This document shows, one piece after another, positions 1-5,765 of a DNA stretch of 11,908 nucleotides. A program made the position numbers and the translations under genes. Origin of the DNA: Paracoccaceae bacterium (GTDB taxonomy: Bacteria; Pseudomonadota; Alphaproteobacteria; Rhodobacterales; Rhodobacteraceae); contig DAOUPC010000053.1 of assembly GCA_030626365.1 (NCBI GenBank), positions 1 to 11,908 on the forward strand. The letters are read 5' to 3'. The stretch's first letter is position 1. Each line of letters starts with the position of its first letter. The notes below the pieces were generated by a model. That model was given only the letters and a program-made list of their open reading frames with translations. It was not told where the DNA came from and made no database searches.

Positions 1-446
1 GTCGCGCTGGTCATATTTTTAAGGTGGGCAAGGGTCAGGGGGGCCTCGCGGGTCAACAGCACCAGTGGCCGGCGTTCCTTAAGCTGCACCGCTGCCGCGC
101 GGGTCAGCAGGTTATCGTCAAGGCCGTGGGCAATCGCGGCAAGGCTGCGCATGGAACAGGGTGCCACGATCATCCCCGCAACCGGCGAGGACCCCGAGGC
201 AATGCTGGCCCCGATATCGGCCACAGGATGCACGCGCGTCGCCTGCGATTTAAGCACCTCAAAGGCGTCCGGGCCACATTCGGCGTGCAATGTGCGTTCG
301 GCGGCACCACTTGCCACAAGGTCAATTTCCACACCAATCCCGGCCAGTTGGCGGGCAACGGACAGGGCAAGGGCCGCACCGGATGCACCGGCAACCCCCA
401 GGATGACCCGTGGTGTGATTTGGGGTGCAATCTGGGGCGCGCTCAT
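1..446 (-). CDS. ubiX: Flavin prenyltransferase UbiX (3' end cut by window edge)
   Basis: UbiX joins dimethylallyl phosphate to reduced FMN, making the prenylated flavin cofactor that the UbiD decarboxylase needs. The visible 148 residues show the flavoprotein start VILGVAGASGAALA (about residues 14-27), the family signature APCSMRSLAAIAHGLDDNLL (about 94-113), then TRAAAVQLKERRPLVLL and REAPLTLAHLKNM, all typical of UbiX. The family is usually about 190-200 residues, so roughly 50 C-terminal residues lie beyond position 1. The ATG at 446-444 overlaps the ubiD stop as ATGA, so the two genes are almost certainly co-transcribed and translationally coupled. Only a GGGG stretch about nine bases upstream could serve as a ribosome site, which fits coupling. 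The paralogous PAD-type flavin prenyltransferases of aromatic-acid decarboxylase operons look alike; the adjacent UbiD and UbiTUV genes favour the ubiquinone role. Confidence 0.95.
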   Translation of the reverse strand, partial: MSAPQIAPQITPRVILGVAGASGAALALSVARQLAGIGVEIDLVASGAAERTLHAECGPDAFEVLKSQATRVHPVADIGASIASGSSPVAGMIVAPCSMRSLAAIAHGLDDNLLTRAAAVQLKERRPLVLLTREAPLTLAHLKNMTSA

Positions 447-2002
447 CGTTTCAACCCCGGCAAATGACGCGCCACAAGATCGGCGGCAAAGTCCGCGTCT
501 GCGGGGGCGGTTTTCATCACCTTGCCCCAGTCGCGCCGGGTCTCGGACCCGATCTTGGTGGTGGCATCAATCCCCATCTTGCCCGCCAACCCCGGTTCAG
601 GAGAAGCGAAATCAAGGTAATCCATTGGCGTATTTTCAATCATCATCACATCCCGGACAGGGTCCATGCGGGTGGCAATGGCCCAGGCGATATCATCCCA
701 GTTCGTTGGGTCGATGTCATCATCCACAACGATAACCATCTTGGTATAGCTGAATTGCGGCAACATCCCCCAAAGCGCCATCATCACCCGGCGCGCCTGA
801 CCGGGATAGCGTTTGTCGATACTGATAACGGCGATGCGATAAGAACACGCCGCCGGGGGCAGCCACAGGCCCCTGACTTCTGGTATCTGCGCCTGAATAA
901 CCGGCAGGGCCAGGGTATTGAACACCTCGCCTATGATGGCCGGTTCATCGGGTGGGCGCCCGGTATAGGTGGACAGGTACAGCGGATCGGCCCGGTGGGT
1001 GATCGCACTGACCTGCATCACCGGGAATGGCTCGGCGGCGTTGTAATATCCGGTATGGTCGCCAAACGGGCCTTCGGGCGCGGTTTCCTGCGGGGAAACC
1101 CAGCCTTCCAGGACGATTTCGGCGTCGGCAGGCACCATCAGAGGTACGGTCTTTGCCGGCACCAGCCGGGGGCGGGTGCCGCTGAATACCCCGGCAAAGG
1201 TCAGTTCCGACACGGTTTCCGGCAATGGCAAGGCCGCCGACAGCAAGGTGGCCGGATTGGCCCCAAGCACCACCGCCACCGGCATTGGCTGGCCCGCCGA
1301 CGCCCAACTGCGATGATGCGCGGCCCCGCCCCGGTGTATCAGCCACCGCATGATCAGCCTGTCACGGTCCAGCACCTGCGCCCGGTAAACACCGGCATTA
1401 TACTGCCCGACATCCTCGGCCCTGGTATTGTTGGGACGGGTCAGCACCACGGGCCAGGTGATCAGCGGTCCGGCATCCCCGGGCCAGTGCGTCTGAACCG
1501 GCAAAGCCGCCAGATCAACATCGCCACCTTCGATCACCACCTGCTGAACCGGGGCTTTGGTGGTGAATTTGGGCCGTGTCGTCAGCGCCGCCTTCAGCAT
1601 CGGCCAGCGTGACAATGCATCGCGCATGCCTTCGGGGGGCGTGGGCGCGCGCAGGGCCGCCAGAAATGCGCCCAACTCGCCCAGCCGGTCGACATTTACG
1701 CCCAGACCTGCCGCCACCCGCTCAGCCGTGCCAAACAGGTTCACCACGACCGGCATATCGACCACCCCCCCATCGCCACGCCGGGGGGCGTCAAAGCGCA
1801 AGACCGGTCCGCCCTTTTCCAGCACATTGCGATGCACCGCCGTCATTTGGTGGCGCAGGGAAACCGGATCAGGCACGCACGCCATCTGGCCGGTGTCGTC
1901 ACACCAGTCAAGAAAGCTGCGAAGGCTTGGAAAGGGTGGCAGGTCGCGGATGGTTTCAGCTCCGGGTCGGGTTTTCATGGCGTTTATCAGCAAAGAAGTC
2001 AT
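443..2002 (-). CDS. ubiD: UbiD, 3-polyprenyl-4-hydroxybenzoate decarboxylase
   Basis: UbiD removes the carboxyl group of 3-polyprenyl-4-hydroxybenzoate using prenylated FMN made by UbiX; this step is shared by the aerobic and anaerobic ubiquinone routes. The 519-residue product is near the usual 490-510. Family blocks visible: NAGVYRAQV (about 202-210), PEGPFGDHTGYY (309-320) in the active-site loop, DPTNWDDIAWAIATRMDP (431-448), and LDFASPEPGLAGKMGIDATT (463-482). Homology to the E. coli N-terminus begins near residue 23 (PFPSLRSFLDW), so the start could be Met1 at 2002 or Met9 at 1978; neither has a good Shine-Dalgarno, and Met1 lies only six bases from an FNR-type palindrome. It diverges from ubiT and overlaps ubiX. 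A related non-ubiquinone aromatic decarboxylase is possible but less likely in this setting. Confidence 0.95.
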   Translation of the reverse strand: MTSLLINAMKTRPGAETIRDLPPFPSLRSFLDWCDDTGQMACVPDPVSLRHQMTAVHRNVLEKGGPVLRFDAPRRGDGGVVDMPVVVNLFGTAERVAAGLGVNVDRLGELGAFLAALRAPTPPEGMRDALSRWPMLKAALTTRPKFTTKAPVQQVVIEGGDVDLAALPVQTHWPGDAGPLITWPVVLTRPNNTRAEDVGQYNAGVYRAQVLDRDRLIMRWLIHRGGAAHHRSWASAGQPMPVAVVLGANPATLLSAALPLPETVSELTFAGVFSGTRPRLVPAKTVPLMVPADAEIVLEGWVSPQETAPEGPFGDHTGYYNAAEPFPVMQVSAITHRADPLYLSTYTGRPPDEPAIIGEVFNTLALPVIQAQIPEVRGLWLPPAACSYRIAVISIDKRYPGQARRVMMALWGMLPQFSYTKMVIVVDDDIDPTNWDDIAWAIATRMDPVRDVMMIENTPMDYLDFASPEPGLAGKMGIDATTKIGSETRRDWGKVMKTAPADADFAADLVARHLPGLKR

Positions 2003-2008
2003 CCCAAC

Positions 2009-2022
2009 TTGACCAAGGTCAA
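2009..2022. promoter_or_regulatory. FNR-type binding site between ubiD and ubiT
   Basis: The sequence TTGAC-CAAG-GTCAA is a perfect 5-4-5 palindrome close to the FNR consensus TTGAT-N4-ATCAA. It sits in the divergent ubiD/ubiT gap. Its centre at 2015.5 lies 41.5 bases before position 2057, the class II activation distance, with TATGAA at 2045-2050 where the -10 box would fall. It is immediately upstream of, or within, the ubiD translation start region, where a bound dimer would more likely block than activate ubiD. In E. coli, ubiUV are FNR-activated, which supports the role. The regulator encoded at 7426-8130 is the nearest candidate ligand; another FNR/Dnr-type protein elsewhere could also bind. 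Confidence 0.75.
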
Positions 2023-2044
2023 ATTACCTTTGCTTTAGGACAGA

Positions 2045-2050
2045 TATGAA
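2045..2050 (+). promoter_or_regulatory. Candidate -10 element of the ubiTUV promoter
   Basis: TATGAA matches the -10 consensus in four of six positions. It is spaced so that transcription would begin near 2057 with the FNR palindrome centred at -41.5. No separate -35 box is needed in such promoters. The same bases contain the ATG of a possible small reading frame (2046-2138), so the two readings exclude each other. This is an inference from geometry only. Confidence 0.45.
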
Positions 2051-2138
2051 CACAAGAAAACCGCCGGTCCCAGGCGGCGGCATGGGCGCGTATGCGGGGC
2101 GCATATGTTATGGGCGAAAAAGACGCGAGCAGACGTGA
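2046..2138 (+). CDS. Possible 30-residue leader ORF before ubiT (doubtful)
   Basis: An ATG at 2046 is preceded by AGGA at 2037-2040, five bases away, and opens a 30-codon frame ending in TGA at 2136-2138, in the same frame as ubiT and 12 bases before it. The product is basic and glycine-rich, containing RKPPVPGGG and GRKRREQT, and resembles nothing I recognise. It would need a transcript starting upstream of 2037, whereas the best FNR promoter model starts at about 2057, after the ATG. Treat it as a candidate only. Confidence 0.15.
   Translation: MNTRKPPVPGGGMGAYAGRICYGRKRREQT
2061..2105 (+). repeat. Two small hairpins in the ubiT leader
   Basis: Within the presumed 5' leader, CCGCC (2061-2065) pairs with GGCGG (2073-2077) across a seven-base loop. 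TATGCG (2091-2096) pairs perfectly with CGCATA (2100-2105) across GGG. If transcription begins near 2057 the first hairpin lies almost at the 5' end, a position that can protect mRNA. No T-run follows, so they are not terminators. Their function is unknown. Confidence 0.35.
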
Positions 2139-2143
2139 AAGGA
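2138..2143 (+). promoter_or_regulatory. Ribosome binding site deciding the TTG start of ubiT
   Basis: AAAGGA stands seven bases before TTG at 2151. An in-frame TGA at 2136-2138 rules out any start further upstream. An ATG at 2143-2145 is in another frame and ends after nine codons, so TTG is the best start for ubiT. Confidence 0.65.
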
Positions 2144-2150
2144 TGAGAAT

Positions 2151-2693
2151 TTGCATCAAGAATCAGTCGTAATACCGATCTTTCCCAAGGGACCATCGCG
2201 GGTGCTTGGGCTTTTGCCGCTTGCGCCAGCGTCCTGGACCCTGACCCGGTTTTCGCGCCAGATCGCCAAACGCCACCCCTCCCTGTTTCGCCGGCTGGGC
2301 GAACATGCGCACGCCCGCTTTGTTCTTGATCCGACCGACCTGCCCCTTGTCATGTGCCTTGAACCGAACGGCGGGGTGCCACGGGTATCCCTGTTGCGGG
2401 GTCAGTGCCAGGGCGATGCGCGCATTGCCGGGCCGCTGGCCGCACTTCTGGGTCTTGTGCATGGGGCCTATGATGGCGACGCGTTGTTCTTTTCACGCGA
2501 TCTGGTGATCGAGGGGGACACGGCGGCGGTGCTTGCCCTGAGAAACGCGATTGATGACGCGGAACTTGACCTTGCGGCGGAACTTGGCGCGATGTCGGGA
2601 CCGCTGCGCCAACCAGTGCAGCGGCTGATCGCCCTGGGGGAAAAGACAACCGGTGTGGCCCTGTCGCGCCACGAAGAGGAGTACGCCCGGTAA
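2151..2693 (+). CDS. ubiT: UbiT, SCP2-domain factor of O2-independent ubiquinone biosynthesis
   Basis: UbiT (YhbT family) is an SCP2 lipid-binding accessory protein required for ubiquinone synthesis without oxygen; it is thought to present the hydrophobic intermediates to the enzymes, as UbiJ does in the aerobic pathway. The 180-residue product has an N-terminal helical lead-in and an SCP2-like region from about residue 50. The most diagnostic block is DGDALFFSRDLVIEGDTAAV, about residues 108-127, followed by a helical C-terminus. The start is TTG, with AAAGGA seven bases upstream and a stop codon just before. Its TAA shares a base with the ATG of ubiU (TAATG), giving a coupled ubiT-ubiU-ubiV operon. 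An FNR-type site upstream suggests induction under low oxygen. Identification rests on both the motif and the neighbours; sequence conservation in this family is low. Confidence 0.88.
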   Translation: MHQESVVIPIFPKGPSRVLGLLPLAPASWTLTRFSRQIAKRHPSLFRRLGEHAHARFVLDPTDLPLVMCLEPNGGVPRVSLLRGQCQGDARIAGPLAALLGLVHGAYDGDALFFSRDLVIEGDTAAVLALRNAIDDAELDLAAELGAMSGPLRQPVQRLIALGEKTTGVALSRHEEEYAR

Positions 2694-3670
2694 TGGAAAT
2701 CGTTTGCCCCGCCGGCACACCGGCGGCCCTGCGCGCGGCGGTCAAGGCCGGTGCCCACACCATATATTGCGGGTTCAATGACGAAACCAACGCCCGCAAC
2801 TTTCCCGGCCTGAACTTTGACCGCGCAGAAATGCGCGAAGGCGTGCGGTTTGCCCATGACATGGGGTCCAAGGTGCTGATCGCGATCAACACCTTTCCGC
2901 GCGCCGGGGCCGAACACATCTGGCACAACGCCGTAAGCGACGCCGCAGAGGCGGGCGCAGATGCGGTCATTCTGGCCGATCCGGGCCTGCTGGCGTATGC
3001 GGCACAAAACCACCCTGCCCTGCGCCGTCACCTTTCGGTACAGGCGGCGGCGGCCAATGCCGATGTGATCAATTACTATGCCAAATGCTTTGACGTGAAA
3101 CGGGTGGTTCTGCCGCGCGTTCTGTCAATTCCCGAAATCGCGGCGATCAATGCCGAAACCGAGGTCGAAACCGAAGTGTTCGTTTTTGGCGGCCTGTGTG
3201 TGATGGCCGAGGGGCGCTGTTCGTTGTCCTCATTTGTCACCGGGCTGTCGCCCAACATGAATGGCGTCTGTTCCCCGGCCAGCCACGTGGATTACCACGA
3301 AGACAATGACGCCTTGTCTGTGCGGTTGGGCGGGTACACCATCCACCGGGCCGAAAAGGGCGAACCGGCCCCTTATCCGACGTTGTGCAAGGGCTGTTTC
3401 ACGTCCGCCGACAAAAAGGGATACCTGTTCGAGGACCCGGTCAGCCTGAACGCCGAACAACTTATTCCACAGCTGAAAAAGGCCGGCGTGACCGCCCTCA
3501 AGATCGAGGGGCGTCAACGGTCGCGCTCTTACGTTGCGCAGGTGGTGCGCAATTTCCGCGCCGCTGTTGACGCGCTTGAGGCAGGTCAACCAATGCCCGA
3601 AGGCATGCTTGCCCAGCTTTCCGAAGGTCAGGCCGGAACCACCGGCGCCTATCGCAAGATCTGGAGGTAA
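2693..3670 (+). CDS. ubiU: UbiU, [4Fe-4S] U32-family protein for O2-independent ring hydroxylation
   Basis: UbiU (YhbU, peptidase U32 family) forms a heterodimer with UbiV that hydroxylates the ubiquinone ring without O2, with prephenate as the known oxygen source in E. coli. The 325-residue product begins MEIVCPAGTPAALRAAVKAG, the family's usual opening, and includes the U32 block EVFVFGGLCVMAEGRCSLSS (161-180). Cysteines at 169, 176, 193 and 232 fall at the same numbers as the cluster ligands reported for E. coli UbiU, so a [4Fe-4S] cluster is expected. An extra Cys is at 235 (LCKGCF). A second conserved block is ALKIEGRQRSRSYV (268-281). Its start overlaps the ubiT stop; AGAGGAG at 2675-2681 may serve as ribosome site. 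UbiV follows after five bases. Confidence 0.96.
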   Translation: MEIVCPAGTPAALRAAVKAGAHTIYCGFNDETNARNFPGLNFDRAEMREGVRFAHDMGSKVLIAINTFPRAGAEHIWHNAVSDAAEAGADAVILADPGLLAYAAQNHPALRRHLSVQAAAANADVINYYAKCFDVKRVVLPRVLSIPEIAAINAETEVETEVFVFGGLCVMAEGRCSLSSFVTGLSPNMNGVCSPASHVDYHEDNDALSVRLGGYTIHRAEKGEPAPYPTLCKGCFTSADKKGYLFEDPVSLNAEQLIPQLKKAGVTALKIEGRQRSRSYVAQVVRNFRAAVDALEAGQPMPEGMLAQLSEGQAGTTGAYRKIWR

Positions 3671-3675
3671 CGGAT

Positions 3676-4584
3676 ATGGAACTGACTGTCGGACCGAACC
3701 AGTTTTTCTGGAAACCGGACCCCTGGAGCGACCTTTATGACGAACTGGCACAGGCCCCCGTGGACCGTGTGGTTCTGGGCGAACTGGTCTGTTCAAAACG
3801 CCTGCCATTCTATCAGGACCGCATCCCGGCGGCGATCGAAACCCTTCTGGGGGCGGGCAAACAGGTGGTCCTGACCAGCCTTGCGCTGATCACCCTGAAA
3901 CGCGAACGCAAAATGACCGCGGAACTGGCCGAAATGGGGGTAGAGGTTGAAATAAACGACCTGACGGCCCTTGCGCTGTTGCCCGAAGGCACGGCGTTTT
4001 CGGTGGGGCCGCTGGTGAATGTCTATAACGAAGGCACGCTTGACTGGCTTGCCTCAAAGGGGGCCACGCGCATCTGCCTGCCACCGGAGTTGCCTTTGGC
4101 CTCGGTTGCGACGCTGGCCGGGCGCGCCCGCGATCTGGGCGTGATGATCGAGGTGTGGGGCCATGGGCGCCTGCCACTGGCGATTTCCGGGCGCTGTTAT
4201 CATGCGCGGTTGCACGGGCGCACCAAGGACAATTGCCAGTTTGCCTGTGAAGATGACCCCGATGGGTTGCAGGTCAGCACCATGGAAGATCAGCCGTTTC
4301 TGGCAATCAACGGCGTGCAGACCCTGTCTGAGACATACGCAAACGCCGCCTATCAGATCGAGGCGCTGGATCAGGCCGGGGTATCGGCCCTGCGCCTTTC
4401 GCCCCAGTCCGCCGGTTTTGCCCGGCTTTGCCAGCTGTTTCGCCAGCGCATCGATGGTGAATTGGACGCAGATGCCCTTGCCACCGGGGTGCGTGATCTG
4501 GACAAGGATGTTCGCCTGTCCGACGGGTTCCTGTCCGCCAGGCCGGGGGTGAACTGGTCAGGCAAGGCATTGGCACCATTGTAA
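3676..4584 (+). CDS. ubiV: UbiV, [4Fe-4S] partner of UbiU
   Basis: UbiV (YhbV, U32 family) is the second subunit of the UbiUV complex of the O2-independent ubiquinone pathway. The 302-residue product opens with MELTVGPNQFFW. The four cluster cysteines are Cys39 (VVLGELVCSKR), Cys174, Cys187 and Cys191 (SGRCYHARLHGR, then DNCQFAC). The 13- and 4-residue spacings of the last three equal those of E. coli UbiV (180, 193, 197), so a bound [4Fe-4S] cluster is expected. GGAGG at 3663-3667, eight bases before the ATG, is the strongest ribosome site in the operon. The gene ends 32 bases before the converging alkB stop, with no convincing terminator in between; a weak GTAAG/CTTAC pairing is all I see. 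No sign of damage. Confidence 0.96.
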   Translation: MELTVGPNQFFWKPDPWSDLYDELAQAPVDRVVLGELVCSKRLPFYQDRIPAAIETLLGAGKQVVLTSLALITLKRERKMTAELAEMGVEVEINDLTALALLPEGTAFSVGPLVNVYNEGTLDWLASKGATRICLPPELPLASVATLAGRARDLGVMIEVWGHGRLPLAISGRCYHARLHGRTKDNCQFACEDDPDGLQVSTMEDQPFLAINGVQTLSETYANAAYQIEALDQAGVSALRLSPQSAGFARLCQLFRQRIDGELDADALATGVRDLDKDVRLSDGFLSARPGVNWSGKALAPL

Positions 4585-4616
4585 GTTTTCGCCTCTGGCA
4601 ACCCGCCTTACTGCGC

Positions 4617-5765
4617 TTACTCTGATCCTTTTGGTATCGGGTTGGCCCATGTCTTGTACGGGGTCCAGTCCTTGATATCGGGATAGAACTGACGCCGCCA
4701 GCTGCGCACTTTCGGGTTGAACACCCGGCGCCATATCGGCGGCACCATCGCCATCGCCGTCATTGGCGGATAGCCGGTGGGCAATTGCGGCACGACGGAT
4801 TCGTCATATATCTGCAAAAGCGGATAGCGACGCATCGGGTTGACGTGGTGGTCGGCATGGCGTTGCAGATTGATCAGCAACAACCCCGAAACATGGTGCG
4901 CCGAATCCCATGAATGGTGCGGGCGCACGGGTTCATATTTCCCATCCCCCAGATATTCACGGGTCAGTCCGTAATGTTCAACATAATTGGTCAGCTCCAA
5001 CTGCCACACGGCGACAATGGCCTGAAAGGCGAACAATCCAACCCCGACCCAGCCGCCGATCCCAAAGGCCAGCGCCAGGAATGCCGCCTGTAACAAAAGG
5101 TATTTCCAGATCGGATTGGACCGGTGCCAGGGCGCGCGATCACGTCGCGCCAGCATCGCCTTTTCCGCCCGCCAGGCCGATCCGGGCCCCTGCCACAGGA
5201 CCCTGGGAAAGGCCCGCAGGAACCCTTCATTATAGCGCGCGGTCACGGTATCGCGCGGGGTGCCCACATAGGGATGATGCACCAGCAGGTGTTCGGTGCG
5301 AAAATGCCCGTACAGCACCAGCGCCAGCAACAGATCGGCCAGATTGCGTTCCAGTCCGCTGGGTTTATGCATCAGTTCATGCGCATAGACGATGCCGACA
5401 GTCCCGGTGGTGACACCGATGGCAAACATGATGCCAAGGGTTTCCAGTGTTGAATAGCTGGCCACATGGGTCAGATACCACAGCGTGCCAAAGACCAGAA
5501 CAAACTGAATCGGGAACCATATCCAGGTCAGCAGGCGAAACCAGAACAGCGCCCCATCAGGGGTATCGGGGTCGGGATTGCGCAGGTTGCGCCCCATCAC
5601 GATGTCCAGCAAGGGCATCAGCACCCAGCCGTAAAAGGGCACCAGCAGGATCGCCCAGCCACCCTGCGTCACCGCCAAGGCAACCAGCGGCACAAAGGTC
5701 AGGGTCAGCCAATAGGGCCAGGCATGCAGGCGCGCGTGCAGGGTTTCGGTCTGGTTACCTGTCAT
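4617..5765 (-). CDS. alkB: AlkB-type membrane alkane/alkyl 1-monooxygenase
   Basis: AlkB-type enzymes are integral-membrane di-iron hydroxylases that use O2 and electrons from rubredoxin to oxidise a terminal methyl group of alkanes or alkyl chains. The 382-residue product has several hydrophobic membrane segments (about 18-55, 77-125, 222-255) and the full set of histidine motifs: HELMHK at 129-134, EHLLVHHPYVGTP at 158-170, LQRHADHH at 300-307, and the AlkB hallmark NYVEHYGL at 260-267. The second box differs from the GPo1 form (EHNRGHH), so the substrate cannot be assumed. Its ATG overlaps the P450 stop as ATGA, with AAAAGG seven bases ahead, so both come from one transcript. No rubredoxin or reductase is in the window. 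Alternatives are related fatty-acid or xylene-type hydroxylases. Confidence 0.88.
   Translation of the reverse strand: MTGNQTETLHARLHAWPYWLTLTFVPLVALAVTQGGWAILLVPFYGWVLMPLLDIVMGRNLRNPDPDTPDGALFWFRLLTWIWFPIQFVLVFGTLWYLTHVASYSTLETLGIMFAIGVTTGTVGIVYAHELMHKPSGLERNLADLLLALVLYGHFRTEHLLVHHPYVGTPRDTVTARYNEGFLRAFPRVLWQGPGSAWRAEKAMLARRDRAPWHRSNPIWKYLLLQAAFLALAFGIGGWVGVGLFAFQAIVAVWQLELTNYVEHYGLTREYLGDGKYEPVRPHHSWDSAHHVSGLLLINLQRHADHHVNPMRRYPLLQIYDESVVPQLPTGYPPMTAMAMVPPIWRRVFNPKVRSWRRQFYPDIKDWTPYKTWANPIPKGSE

Noticed and set aside
425..1612. A 395-codon open frame on the plus strand opposite ubiD
   Set aside because: It is antisense to a clear UbiD, its translation is low-complexity and Arg/Gly/His-rich, and it has no family motif; long shadow frames are expected in GC-rich DNA.
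4585..4616. Terminator between ubiV and alkB
   Set aside because: Only a loose GTAAG/CTTAC pairing with a long loop and no T-run is visible.
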